A stretch of 64,000 bases of DNA from Lentinula raphanica (GCA_027919835.1 JANVFP010000017.1:62001-126000), one strand, 5' to 3'; numbered from the stretch's first letter, positions 23,880 through 34,999 are shown. Numbers and translations: made by a program. Notes: a model not told the origin generated them from the letters alone.

Positions 23880-26068
23880 AGCAATTAAGGAAGGTAAGTA
23901 ATAAATCAAAACGTGTAGATTCCACAAATTCTGACTTGTTCTGACTCCAAGAGTAGTAGTAGTTGCGAAAATGTATCGGTTTGTACGGGTTGATTGGTAA
24001 CAGTAGGACGAATGTCTTGATCTTCTCAGCCGCACCCCGAGATTGCTCGAGCATCATCCGCAATGGAAACTGAGCAGAATCACGCTCGCTCAAGATCAAC
24101 ATGCCCGGCTCTAGCCTAGTTGACACACACGGCTCTAACACCTGAGTTATCACGATGAAGGATGCTCGTGATGAGCACAGGAGGATCGTATAAAGGCTAA
24201 AACAGGACGTTGAATGCCATAGCTGTTACGACGAGAAGACGAAGATTTCTTACTGATTCAAAGCAGGATACTGGTGGTGGCCTACTATCTCAGTACACAG
24301 TATACCCTGCCAAAGTAGATCCAGCATAGATAACACAGAGGGCGCACGGAAGACGCGTCGAGTCTAAGCACTTAACAATGGTGGTTTGTTGCCAACAACG
24401 ACCCATACGAATGTAGCTGGAATTCCATCAACGTTTGAGATCAGAATAACAAGAATGTAGAAAAGATGTACCGAGATGATTTCGCGTCTCCCGATTTTTG
24501 GGTATCTACTGCTGTCTGCCAGACGCAACCAGCCGGTGTCAAGACTGGCGTGTAGAACGAGTCGTTGCAAGAGTGCATCATGGGTAACAGAACGAAGAGG
24601 ACCCACTTTCTGCAAAGGGATGCTGGATTCTGCAGTGATTTCGTATTAGAAGGTTATAGTACTGTCTGTACAGTCATCAATGTGAGGTGCCATTCTAGTA
24701 AGAGATACCACACTCACAATCCAATGAGTGTATCATACTACCCAAGCCCACATGCATCATAGAACCTTGTCTAAATACATCTAACAGGCTGCCGCAAAGT
24801 CCCGTATTGACGGAGGTCTTTTTGAGGAAAAGAGATTAGGCAGTAGCATCTGGATCGCATGCGGTACCAGTTGCAGGCTTGCAGCTCCATCACGGACGGA
24901 GGACAGTAACGAACTTGAAAAGCGACGAAGTGAGCAAAGGGTCCAATACCCAGTCAATGAGTCCTGGTTTGGATTTGGAAGATAGACGGCCATAAAAACG
25001 GAGCCTCGAGGTTGAGACGAAGCATATTTTCTCAGAGAACTTGAAAGAAGTGGGTCCAACGGCTTTCTGGCACGGCACAGAAATCGGCTGCTGCTCGGCT
25101 GCTCAGCTTATGTAAGTGACTTGCCCCATTATTTCGACTCGAGAGGCTTGCTCCCATCGCTGATCGCACCCGCAACGAAATTGCTGACATCCCAGTCTCA
25201 GCAACGAACGAATTCAAGTCCATGATCGCAATATCATATCCTCTTCATTGCTGACAGGCTCAGAAAAGAGGTCATTTAGCTTTGGTCTTCTTCGAAAACA
25301 AATCTGAGTGATTGTGATCATATCTTACAGGCATGGGGCTCGTCTGGACAAAGCATACTGAAGGAGGAATTTCAATTGACCAAGGCTCATTTAAAGTGAG
25401 TAATGTTTTTTTTTCTGACAAATGACCTATGAATACCTGATTTCTGCTTTCTTTGGTACCATCAATACTCATAACTGTAGCATTCGAATGCTGTTCAATG
25501 TAATCATCAGCGTCGACCACGTCTCATTGAATCTGACAATGGTACACTCAGCTAAATCAGCTTCACAGTCTTGACGCACTGACATTACATTCCTCAAAAT
25601 CCCCGCCGACGATGAGCTTTGCAAACAATCACCTCTAGCCTAGAAGTATTTCATAACATTCACAATGGTAGCGGTATCAGTAATTACTCCCAGGCATTGC
25701 ATCTTGCATCCAAACAAGTTGAGAGTGATGATTGTTGGTAAGTAGTAAACCATGTTTCGGGATGTTTGGACTGAGAAATGAGTTCACGCAAGAGCTTTGA
25801 GCTCAAAAATCATGCAATATTTCTCATAGTAAAGCCTGAATCATGTATGCGCACTAGCAGAACTTCAAAACATCATTCCCAACTCCGTACATTTCGAAAG
25901 ATAGTCAATCTGGGCATACTTAGTGCATGCCTCATTGCCTGGGGTTTGAACATCAATCCTCCTTACTCAGTCCAGGGTTGATGGAGATCTTTCTTTTCTA
26001 ATGTTTTAGTCAACACATCAAGTACACTGAATGCAAGTCAGCTGTGAATTTCAATGATAGAGAAATCT
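23880..26068. other. Intergenic, no supported gene
   Basis: About 2.2 kb of AT-richer sequence between duplication A and the 385-aa unknown gene. Short ORFs on both strands, none with a recognisable motif or matching a neighbouring duplicate. Confidence 0.35.
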
Positions 26069-27226
26069 CTAGGCATACTCATCTGAAGCTTTGGTCCCAA
26101 GTTGATAGATTTTTGACCAAGTTGTTGAAAGTTTGGGCTCATCAGCATCAGTTGCCATCCAATTTTCATTTGTTTTGTTGACCAAATGGTGGTAGTGGTT
26201 AAGTTCTTCAGGAGAGTATGGGTAACATGCCTGTGATACCAATTCTTTCAGTGTCATGTTCTTGATTGCATCATGGGCCTTGTTTGCATTCCTAGCAAGC
26301 AATCGTTGATGTCTTGCTTTCTTGGCTTCATCCTTTGCAATGATCTTTGGATCATCCATCATAATTCTGACTTTGTCTGCAGGTACCAGTCCATCGTTGT
26401 CATCATCACTACTGTTGTCATCATCACTACTGTTGTCATCATCACTACTGTTGCCATCATCATCATCATTGGCTTCAAGCTCAAACACATGAGCTGTAGC
26501 TTGGTTTTTTTTGTTTGTATAAACACCAATTTCTTCAGCATCTTCTCGAGTATAGACCCTGAGCCTGAACCAGTGACCTCCTGCAGCCACCAGTACAGTC
26601 CAGGCCATTCTTGCAAATCTTTTGGTGCACATAGCACAAAGACCTTGATCTTCTGACTGCTCTTCAGCAGCTACAAGGGTTTTTTCAATATTATAGTAAT
26701 AGTGCTTGATTGTCTTTGGATTCCGGGTTGGAGGAGGTTTGATTTCAGCATTTATCATGATATATGTGTCCCGGTTCACCCAAACTCTTTCATGTGAGAA
26801 GAAAGAATAAAATTCCTCTTCAATATAATCAAGAAATGTTTGGCCTTCCTGATCCAATTCCATGGGGAGAATCTCAACACCAACAGAAATCATTGCAAAA
26901 TCTGAAAAAACACCATTTTGTTTTCCCTCAACATCTGGTTCAGTTCTGAATGAGTCATCAGGGCCAATATCGGCAGCAGCATCTGATTTGGGAGAGGGAT
27001 GGATACCAAATTGTGGAAAAATTATCACTGGTTTAAGTTTTTTACCAGAAAATTGTCTGCTCCTTTGAATCTTGACTGCAACCTTGTGAAGTGTTGGGTT
27101 CCACAGTCCATATGAGGTATCTTCTGTTCGGCGGGGGTTGAAAGCAGGAGAGTGAGCAAGGGCTGTGGCACCAACCACAAGGGCTCGTGCCTCAAGTGCT
27201 GTTGTACCAACTTTGACTTTACTCAT
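26069..27226 (-). CDS. Unknown 385-aa protein with acidic repeat and possible PD-(D/E)XK-like signature
   Basis: Single-exon ORF of 385 codons, much longer than chance in this AT-rich stretch. The N-terminal half contains F-S-D-F-A-M-I-S-V-G (about residue 107) and about 50 residues later Y-I-M-I-N-A-E-I-K-P-P-P-T-R. The D ... E-x-K spacing with an intervening hydrophobic strand resembles the PD-(D/E)XK nuclease core, but this is pattern recognition only. A Cys pair (C-A-M-C) follows near residue 200. Residues 255-275 are a tandem S-S-D-D-D-N repeat (three units, 18 bp DNA period at 26398-26455). The C-terminal third is basic, then ends Y-Q-L-G-T-K-A-S-D-E-Y-A. No signal peptide or membrane segment. 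It could be a host gene or the relic of a mobile element; no terminal repeats were found around it. Confidence 0.55.
   Translation of the reverse strand: MSKVKVGTTALEARALVVGATALAHSPAFNPRRTEDTSYGLWNPTLHKVAVKIQRSRQFSGKKLKPVIIFPQFGIHPSPKSDAAADIGPDDSFRTEPDVEGKQNGVFSDFAMISVGVEILPMELDQEGQTFLDYIEEEFYSFFSHERVWVNRDTYIMINAEIKPPPTRNPKTIKHYYYNIEKTLVAAEEQSEDQGLCAMCTKRFARMAWTVLVAAGGHWFRLRVYTREDAEEIGVYTNKKNQATAHVFELEANDDDDGNSSDDDNSSDDDNSSDDDNDGLVPADKVRIMMDDPKIIAKDEAKKARHQRLLARNANKAHDAIKNMTLKELVSQACYPYSPEELNHYHHLVNKTNENWMATDADEPKLSTTWSKIYQLGTKASDEYA
26398..26460. repeat. 18 bp tandem repeat in coding sequence
   Basis: Three near-identical units of CATCATCACTACTGTTGT (plus strand) encode S-S-D-D-D-N repeats on the minus strand inside the 385-aa unknown gene. 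The in-frame period means that copy-number change would alter only the length of the acidic linker. Confidence 0.85.
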
Positions 27227-28590
27227 GAGAGAGAATTAGTTGTGGAGATGTTTGAACTAGGTAGTGCTAGCTAGTGGCACTTGTACATTCTAATAAGAGA
27301 TATCTCCCTTAAATAAATAAATAATTAAAATATACACTGTCCCACTATCAGAGACTAAAGGGGACTAATAACTAGTATTAGTAGGCACCAATTGGTGTCT
27401 TGTATGAATCATAATGCCTAAATGACTTAGATTAAATCATGTAATCAGAAACAATCACCTGGGTACCACACCAGTTGCCACTTGCTGCAATACATTCCTG
27501 AATAAGCATTGTACAGTAGGACCCTGCATACAAGGCAAGAAGAATAGTTTGAGAATTTTTTGAATTTTGGATTGGAGTTTTGTCCAAACCAAACTCACCT
27601 CTGAGTCCTGGTTTTTGGTCCAAAATTGGTAATTGACTTAAAGCAAAATTTATGTCCAAGCCATGGTATGGGCCTCTTTATGTCTTAATTTTGCATTCAA
27701 TGTTGATCTTGAGCCAGATAATGGTTTGGTGAGTCTTGCTTAGCTGAGTGCATATGGCGCTGTGAGACATAGTCTGAAGTGTAGTTGAATTGGACCAAAA
27801 TCTACAAGTAACTCTTCCCAGAGGGAATGACAAGTTGACAACCCATATCTGTTCTTTCTGATCAACACCAGCACAGATCTGAAGAGGAATGACTAGGATT
27901 ACATAGCCTTAGTATTCAATGCCAGTTTCAATAAGCTGTTACAAGAACTTAGAAGACATCTAGACCCAGTCCAGATGTTAGTAATTCACACAGCTTCACA
28001 TGAGTCCAGGATATACTAGAGTCTAGAATTGAGTATAGATGACTCTGTTTTTGATGGATTCAATACATGTATATATTGTAACAGCAGTTGACCTATCTGA
28101 GTCTTGCACAAGAACACTGAACACATATACTTAACTTGAGGTCTGCTGAGAAAGATCGGTCTAATACTGTGGCTGTGCTGCTGCTGCATGCACACGAAGA
28201 TATGTGCTACATAATTATTATTATCATTGCTGTACATTTTAGTTTTTGGACTACTACTGTAGTGGCTTTTATGTCATATGAACACATTTTAGCTCATTTT
28301 GGTACACCTTCTTTACGTGTTTCTTATTTCTGCCTGTGAAATCACTCTTTTTATTTGACAATGATAGTAAGTAGTCACGCTGCTCGGAGAGGACTGTGAG
28401 AACATAACAGATCTAGAAGATGAATCATATGAGCCTCTTGGCTTGTGGCAACTCAAAATGTGGCAAACAACCATGTACCCACAAGGCTACAACTAAGTAC
28501 TTATAAATGTTGCCAACTCAAACACAACTTTCTCCAATACACCCATTCCGAACACATCTTTTCCCAGTACACCCATTCCGAACAACACTC
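27227..28590. other. AT-rich intergenic region
   Basis: About 1.36 kb, notably AT-rich near 27300-27350 (AAATAAATAAATAATTAAAA). No gene is supported. The final 100 bases are the promoter of family copy 5, with a TATAAATG box near 28502 and a CCCATTCCGAAC leader element that is itself tandemly doubled (28549 and 28572). Confidence 0.4.
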
Positions 28591-29196
28591 ATGGCTACAG
28601 TCGGCACAACACTGTGAGTGCATTGTCTTCTATGTCTTCTCAGGCTCCTAGTTCATCTGACTGAGACACTGAACACTGAACAGTGTTTGTCCTCACCGTC
28701 AATTTCTCCCTCCTGACCAGCCCCCACCATGCCAAGGGATCCGTGTTGTTTCATGCGGTCACATCACCCCCCCCCCTATCAGCTTGGCTGGTGGATTCCA
28801 ATGGAGAAATTGCCTGAATACTTTCCAGGAAAATCAGCAGAGTTCCCAACATTTTGGCAGGACGAGGTTCGCAAACCTTGGAAAAAGGCTGGACATAATG
28901 AGAAGTACACCAGCAAGAAATAGTGCGTTCAAACTGTTGCAGATTCGATTTGTGTTATTGATAACGGAACCATTGTTCATAGCAAGGATGTCAGGTATCA
29001 ACCAATGCTGACAACCGGGACCCAGAATGGGGATGCCTATCTGTTCATATGGATAACGGACAACGACAACCAAGAGGCCATTGATATGGCTCAAAATAAA
29101 GAGTTCATCGAAGACGTCATGCAAATGGCCCAAATCAAAGAGAGTTTTGACGAGAAGTTGCAGTGGATTAAATTTGGTAGCCTTAGAGTCCGGTGA
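28591..29196 (+). CDS. GWW/LPEY family copy 5, unknown function, intact
   Basis: Exons: 28591-28613 (M-A-T-V-G-T-T plus two bases); about 28683-28922 (C-P-H-R-Q-F-L-P-P-D-Q-P-P-P, Y-Q-L-G-W-W-I-P-M-E-K-L-P-E-Y-F-P-G-K, F-W-Q-D-E-V-R-K-P-W-K-K-A-G); and about 28981-29196 (V-R-Y-Q-P-M-L-T-T-G-T-Q-N-G-D-A-Y-L-F-I-W-I-T, Q-E-A-I-D-M-A-Q-N-K-E-F-I-E-D-V, L-Q-W-I-K-F-G). Splice phases match the other copies: the second donor falls after T-A, and the first base of the last exon completes a Tyr codon. A run of ten C's at 28769-28778 adds one Pro relative to the paralogues. No recognised domain and no targeting signal. It is the closest relative of the transposon-split copy 3. Confidence 0.78.
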
Positions 29197-30256
29197 AATG
29201 TCAAATACCTCCACAACTCTGTAGGCCCATCGCATTTGTTTTTTAATTTCGCATAAAAGAATGAAGAGTCTATGATGTTACCTCAAATAGAGTCAGCCAG
29301 TGAGCAAATTTGAATCCGAGTGCTAGGTCAATCAAGTGGCAATGAAAAGATTTGACAACTGTGTTATTGTGAAACAACTCTGCTTCATCTGACGAGGACA
29401 ACTAGGTACAGGTCAGTTCGCAATTCAAAGAAACAAGTTGCAGAAGTTCATGGGCCCGCGCGAGCCACATACTGTACTTGTAAGGGCGAGTCAAGAAACA
29501 TTTTTAAACAGAGTCACTGCTAGAGCAGGATATAATGTACAACCTTCATGATCACTGCAGTTCATAGACAAACTTACAATAACGTATGTCTTTGCAGAAG
29601 ACCTAACAGCAGACGGACCTTGATGAGCATAGTGCAACATTTGCCGATACAATATAACACTTTTTGAGGATGGAGCGACTGCTGAGTATGGCAGCAATGA
29701 CGATGCCGACAATGTTCTGTTTCTGCAAGTGATATATAGAAGCTCGATATTCAACTAGTCATAGATGACCGACTTCGTTTCAGGTTTCGAGTGACGTTGT
29801 CGTCGATGCTTTCAATACGCTGCATATCAAGACCTTGTACTATGTTTTATTCCAGAACCGCCGGTTATACCATCTACGTCCTCATCGAGCCCATTTCGCA
29901 GCTCGACTCGCTCGAGCGCTCGATGCCATGGTGGGCTTTGCATTACTTGTGAGGCGAGGGATACAGCAGACAACTTGGGATCATGGCAGGACGAAGAAGA
30001 GAAAATTGTGATGTAGGACTTGGATGAACTCTGGGCAATGAAATATGAGCGCTTTGAGGACTCTCGTTTCGGTTGTCGAGCTCATACTCGAAGGCTAAAA
30101 CACCACCAGAGTGAGAAAAACGGGACATCTTCACGAGGACTGGGAGAACTCACTGGCACCTTACACCTTCGACGACTGGCTTTAATATCTCGTCCACTGT
30201 GACGATGACGACGAGTTCTATCTCCGTCTCGTTATGCCCTTGATCAGGTCCTAACG

Positions 30257-30580
30257 ATGGCTACCAACGATGATCTCGAAGGCGTAGGCGTAGGCGGCAA
30301 AGAAAATGAAGAGGATACGGATCACGAATGGGATAACACCTTGAAAAGCATCTCAGTCCTTCTCGCATCGTCGAAGGAGCAGATGAACCGTAAGAGGGTC
30401 AAGGAGGGTCGAGTCACAAATGTGGCTCAAGGGCCAACTTTGAACTTGGTAGGCCCGCAGCGTGTGTTCGAAGGGATGAATGAATTCGAAGAAGAATATG
30501 GTCGAGTTGTAGGATCCAGAATGCCTGAGTGGTCGAAAGTCCCAAACGGTGCTGGGGATTTGAAGAAAGGCATGATGTGA
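30257..30580 (+). CDS. Small acidic/basic ORF, 107 aa, doubtful gene
   Basis: Open frame of 107 codons beginning M-A-T-N-D-D-L-E-G-V-G-V-G-G-K-E-N-E-E-D, with charged low-complexity sequence and no recognised motif. The matching place in duplication A (about 22380-22640) is broken by stops after a similar E-S-E-D-D-L-D-P-Y segment, and copy C (37650-37790) keeps only fragments. Either a short lineage-specific gene that decayed in the other copies or a chance ORF. Confidence 0.3.
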   Translation: MATNDDLEGVGVGGKENEEDTDHEWDNTLKSISVLLASSKEQMNRKRVKEGRVTNVAQGPTLNLVGPQRVFEGMNEFEEEYGRVVGSRMPEWSKVPNGAGDLKKGMM

Positions 30581-30740
30581 CGGGCGCGTCTTCTTATGTA
30601 CCAAGTTGGAGTCCTCCTCGCTCGACTCTCCGCCACACACACACCCAACCGCGGTAAGCTCGAGTCCAATTCGTCTATAGAGGAGCAAACTCTTCTGACA
30701 GTTCTGGCTCTAGGATATGGCTTCCATATCAACGTGACAC

Positions 30741-31221
30741 CTATTTTTGGGAACAAGGTTCCTCGTCGAGGATTATCTTCACTGTTCTGTTCGAGCGAAG
30801 TGACACCGCGACCTCCAGCACCAAACGCCGCGACGTCGTTCGAGACTTTCTGATAGGTTTGAGAGTGGAAGGCGGTAGAGAAGGGAGGGGTATATCAGAA
30901 CAAAGAACGGGTATCAGTATGGGTGATTTGGGATGACCTCTGAGTTGAGGCTTGAGAGCTTCGTGAGCTCTCATGGAGTGTCGGGCTGCCAGAACAACGC
31001 GAAACACCGCGGATATGAGAAAAAACGCGTACGCATTGATGAGGATTGGAGAACTCACCGACGCAATTCACGATTCGTCTCATACCGTACGCCGGTGGTG
31101 AAACGTCCCTCGATCTCTCCTGCTTTGTCTGCACCCTCCATGCTCTGTGGCAACTGGCTTCGTCTGCTGTAAGAGAGACTTCTGACTTTGGCGCCTGCAG
31201 TAGCTGGTTACAACAGCCCAT
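30741..31221 (-). pseudogene. Unrecognised minus-strand coding unit in duplication B
   Basis: Counterpart of the unit at 22666-23289. The shared intron begins GTGAGTTCTCC near 31060 and the flanking coding blocks are similar (for example A-Q-E-A-L-K-P in copy A against A-H-E-A-L-K-P here). Stops and frame changes differ from copy A, indicating independent decay after duplication. No family is recognised. Confidence 0.3.
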
Positions 31222-31798
31222 TGCCCATAGCTGAAGCAGTAAGCAATCCGGACGCGTACAAATGTAGCTGGAAGTCGATCAGCTCCTGAGGCCTGAGGCC
31301 TGAAATCGTACGCCACGTCGAATGCTGGTAAGACGAAAATGTCTTTACGTGCGAGTTTTGAGTGACACTCGAGCCCAGCTCATATCGGGTGTCCAAGTAG
31401 CATGTTCAAAGAGCATTAACGCGAACGAGGTATCGACCGACGACGAAGGCACACTGAGAATTTTCGGGTTGGTGGGCGGTGTTCTCGAAAGAGAGGTCGT
31501 GGGAGAGGAGTGTAAGCAAATTACCTTACCTTGGCTACCTTGGCTACCTTGGCTCACCAAAAATTGTGTGGCACCTACCTTGGCTACCTTTTCCCACACC
31601 TTGACAATTTACCTTGTACCTGGGTATCCCTTGGGTGCAGTAACACAGAACAGAACAGAACTCATGCTAGTTCTACTACATGTAATGTTGCTCATTACTA
31701 AGTTATGTTCAAAACCTGCTCTTGAGTCTCAACTGCTAGACTTCCTTGACTAATTGAACAATTGTAAATATATATTCAATGTCCTAGGTAACCTCTTT

Positions 31799-31982
31799 GT
31801 GAAAGTACCGTAAGTATAATCCTCAGAGACGCACGAATGGGTGCGAACGACTCGGTATTATTATCTACCTGTGAAAGTACCGTAAGTATAATCTAAGTAT
31901 CAATCAGTAAATATATGCTTCTAGCAGTAAGTACTAAGGAGACTCACCCTCAGAGACGCACGAATGGGTGCGAACGACTGAG
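31799..31982. repeat. Interspersed direct repeats with hairpin potential
   Basis: CCTCAGAGACGCACGAATGG plus 12 further bases occurs twice (31821-31852 and 31948-31979), and GTGAAAGTACCGTAAGTATA plus three bases occurs twice (31799-31821 and 31871-31893). The second 32-mer sits between TCACCCTCA and TGAGGGTGA, giving a nested hairpin with an inner CGCAC/GTGCG stem. The repeats lie inside the 2.6 kb insertion. Confidence 0.7.
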
Positions 31983-33264
31983 GGTGAAGTCGGCGATAGG
32001 TACGTATAAATAATCGAAGAAAATTGTAAAACGTATCCCGCTCGCCCGACGCATGGACGAGCGGGAGTATATCTAAAACTTGACGAAAGGAATCTAAAAC
32101 GTATGTAAAATTTCAAGTAAAATTTACAGAGGTAGTCCATCTGTGTCCATGTGGGATACCACTGCCTTACCCTCCGATCGGGGTTTTTTAGTACTCGTAC
32201 CTTCTCTCGACACTCTTGTGACCCAATATAACTATCATACTTATGAGGTCACAAGAGGTGTTAAAAAGGGTTGTGTTAGGATTGCCTTGCATCCTTTCTC
32301 CAATGCTACTCAGGTTACTTAGACAGTCCATACATTCTCACTTCACTCTCATACATCTCAATCTCATTGTTACTAATGTACTTATGTATTCTGTAATGAT
32401 AGGATTCGGACTGAGCCTGGAGCCCACCATTCGGGAGGTTTGGGACTACAGAACAGGGAAAAGGGCAAGGACTGACATATGACACATTTGCCTCACCTCT
32501 TACATTGTATTTCTATATATCCCTCATGTTTTCCTTACTTTTTGTAACATTTTACTTACAAACTCACAGTGGTGGCATAGTTTCATGAACACAATGGAGC
32601 AGGCTTATGCTTGTTGTGCAGTATGGTACTGTCACGCACCATACACGGTTGTGCTGCTGTGAACAGAATGCGTCAGGGTACTGGACTAACGAATACTCAA
32701 GATCCAGAATGTGAAGAGTTGAGGGATTTCTGGACGTAAACCCAGCTGGGGACGTGGATGGACATTTGAGCAATGGAAGGCAGTACTTGTAAAATTTTAC
32801 TTGTTTCATCTTTTGTTCTACCATAGTATGGACTTGACACTTGAATACGGTACTTAGAGAGTATCGTAGAGTAAGAAAAATTAGATTATTATTCTCCCCC
32901 AACGAAAAGTCCCAAAAGGTTCAAAACCGATTTAAGTATCTCCTTGACCTTCTTGAAAGCTGTTCTTGTTTTCAAAGGTAAAATCTTCTCCTCGAAACCA
33001 CCTCGCGTCTACCTGTAACCAGAATAGTCAAGAGCATTACAGTATTCATAAATATAGTAGTATTAGCTGTGACCTCATCTGAACACCCTCTCTTGTCTGT
33101 ATCTACACAGAATATAACTACTATCTATTAACATGACTTAATTCTCCATTGTTAAGTTTAGGGCTTACTGGCAGGATTGTGGCATCCTGTGGATCATGAT
33201 GTATGCACTCCAATGAAACCTGGGTATATGCACCATCAGCAAAACTGACCTGGTGCCTAGGCTG

Positions 33265-33428
33265 CCTAGAGATACCCCCCAAAACCTCAGCAGTTCAAAA
33301 ACTTTGAATTTGCCTGAAAAAGCCTGAGCAAGCCTGAGTTTGCCTGGAAAAGCCTGGGCAAGCCTGAGTTTGCCTCAGATTTCCTTGGGTGCTTTGGGAG
33401 AGCCTAGGTTTTGGGGGGTATCTCTGGG
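33265..33428. repeat. Long inverted repeat enclosing CCTGAG-type tandem repeats
   Basis: A 20 bp perfect inverted repeat (AGAGATACCCCCCAAAACCT at 33268-33287 and its complement at 33406-33425) encloses about 118 bases built from repeated G-C-C-T-G-A-G and TTTGCCTG words. It resembles a small MITE or foldback unit nested in the larger hAT-like insertion, but no target duplication is clear. Confidence 0.65.
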
Positions 33429-34395
33429 TTACCTCGGCCAAGGGTACTTTTCCTGATGACTCTGACATAAGACATTACAGATAGTCTGTATTGGTGTATT
33501 GGTCAGTTCCATGGACAGTTTCATTGTTGTATTTTCAATTGAATATTCCCTATGCTTGAGTTAGTAGCTATGTCATAATAGTTACTCATAGTATATACTG
33601 GCTCTGTGGGACTGAGCTTGATTTACTACATGATAATGTTTTTTTTTCTGTTTTTGCCTTATTCAGCCACCAGATTCTCTCATGCTCATTTCTCAGCCAA
33701 GCTTTCTCAATACTACTGACTTCCTCCAAGAATGATCTGGATCCACTTGGAAGGACTCTACAATTTTTTTACTTCTCAGACCTCCTTTAAGACAATTTCC
33801 CAAGACACAGCCTACTGCCAATGCAGTTATGTGCTCAATGACCATTGAATATGTATACCATTCCTGCTGGAGCAAAGCAGCACTGACATAGGCACAATTT
33901 TGTCTTAATAAATCAATCTGTAAGATTGTTTCGAGCTTTGCTACCTTGGCCGAAACTCCGCTACCTTGGCTGAACCTTGGCCGAACCTTGGCCGAACCTT
34001 GGCCGGAACTTGGCCGAAACTCCGCTACCTTGGCCGGACCTTGGGAGCACGCACCCAAGGTAATTTGGTAAGGCTGAGGTAAGGTAAGGAAAGGTATGGT
34101 ATGGTACGGTAAGGGAATTTGGTAGCCACCGTGGGAGAGCTGCCCTCACACAACTCAAACTCAAACTCTCAGGACGAGTCAAACGGTTTTCTTCATCACA
34201 GCAACGGAAAGAAGTATTCAACATACTGTGGCGTGTGGCATGGTGCGGGTGAGATCTCTGTAGTAAACGTTGAATGATTGTATTAAAAATGCGGACTCAT
34301 TTCAGAATTCGTAAAATCGACGCGTATATAATTCAGCAATCGTGGCCAATTTCCCCCCAGCACATTCAACATAACAGACTCTCATCATCGTTTTT

Positions 34396-34999
34396 ATGTC
34401 CGACAGTACAAGAACACGGTCAGTCATCATTAACTCTACACTGACATGTAGCACTCACAGTCATTCCCCAAATGGATCTGGGACAATATCGAATAGACAA
34501 TGTCCTCACCGCCAATTTCTACCTGTCGACCAGCCCCCGCCGCGCAGAAGGATGTTCATTGATTCTTGCAAACACATTACCCCCCCATATCAACTTGGCT
34601 GGTGGATTCCATGGGACAAGCTACCCGAATACTTTCCAGGCAAAGCGGGACATATATCAGATTTCTGGCAGAACGAGGTTTGTATACCTTGGAGCCAGGC
34701 TGGATATCATGACAAGTACGCCAGCAAGACCATGTGCGTTTCAACCGTTGCTTTGCAGATCTTTGCTGCGTTATTGATACTGGAACGTTCATAGCAAGAA
34801 ATTCCGGTATCAACCAGAGCTTACGACCGGGACCCAGAACGGGGACACTTATCTGTTCATATACATAACGGATAATGATACTCAAGAGGCCATTGATATG
34901 GCTCAAAACGAAGAGTACATCGAAGACGTGAAGCGTGTGGCCCAGATTAGAGAGGACTTTGTTGAGAAGTTGCAGTGGCTTCGACTTGGATATGCCTGA
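34396..34999 (+). CDS. GWW/LPEY family copy 7, unknown function, intact
   Basis: Exon 1 at 34396-34418 (M-S-D-S-T-R-T plus two bases), exon 2 from about 34498 (C-P-H-R-Q-F-L-P-V-D-Q-P-P-P, Y-Q-L-G-W-W-I-P-W-D-K-L-P-E-Y-F-P-G-K, F-W-Q-N-E-V-C-I-P-W), exon 3 from about 34795 (F-R-Y-Q-P-E-L-T-T-G-T-Q-N-G-D-T-Y-L-F-I-Y-I-T, Q-E-A-I-D-M-A-Q-N-E-E-Y-I-E-D-V-K, L-Q-W-L-R-L-G-Y-A, TGA). Frame and splice phases agree with copies 2, 5, 6 and 8. A TATATAA box lies at about 34324. It sits just right of the end of duplication B and is head-to-tail with copy 6. Confidence 0.78.

Larger units (their letters stand above)
31507..34130. mobile_element. hAT-like DNA transposon insertion (2.6 kb) in duplication B
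   Basis: GTGGGAGA occurs immediately on both sides (31499-31506 and 34131-34138), and the flanks are contiguous in duplication A, so this is an insertion. The ends are imperfect inverted repeats: left GGAGTGTAAGCAAATTACC, right (reverse strand) GGTGGCTACCAAATTCCC. Both subterminal regions are packed with CCTTGG words (TACCTTGGC repeats at 31530-31590; GCCGAACCTTGG repeats at 33949-34040), which suggests transposase-binding clusters. No transposase is recognisable: ORFs inside are short (the longest about 140 codons, at the left end). The 8 bp duplication points to hAT. Confidence 0.65.
28490..34252. repeat. Segmental duplication, copy B (interrupted by a 2.6 kb insertion)
   Basis: Second copy of the block described at 19.36-23.87 kb. 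It contains family copy 5, the same 3' flank, the minus-strand coding relic and the final GCAACGGA block at 34203, and is split by a hAT-like element between 31506 and 34131. Together with copy A it shows that the unit moved as a block of about 3.1 kb (net of insertions) rather than gene by gene. Confidence 0.75.

Noticed and set aside
26273..26656. 127-codon plus ORF with Ile/Val repeats
   Set aside because: Antisense of the S-S-D-D-D-N repeat in the 385-aa gene.
31322..31753. 143-codon plus ORF spanning 31507
   Set aside because: It crosses the left boundary of the hAT-like insertion and includes its CCTTGG repeats; no matching frame in duplication A.
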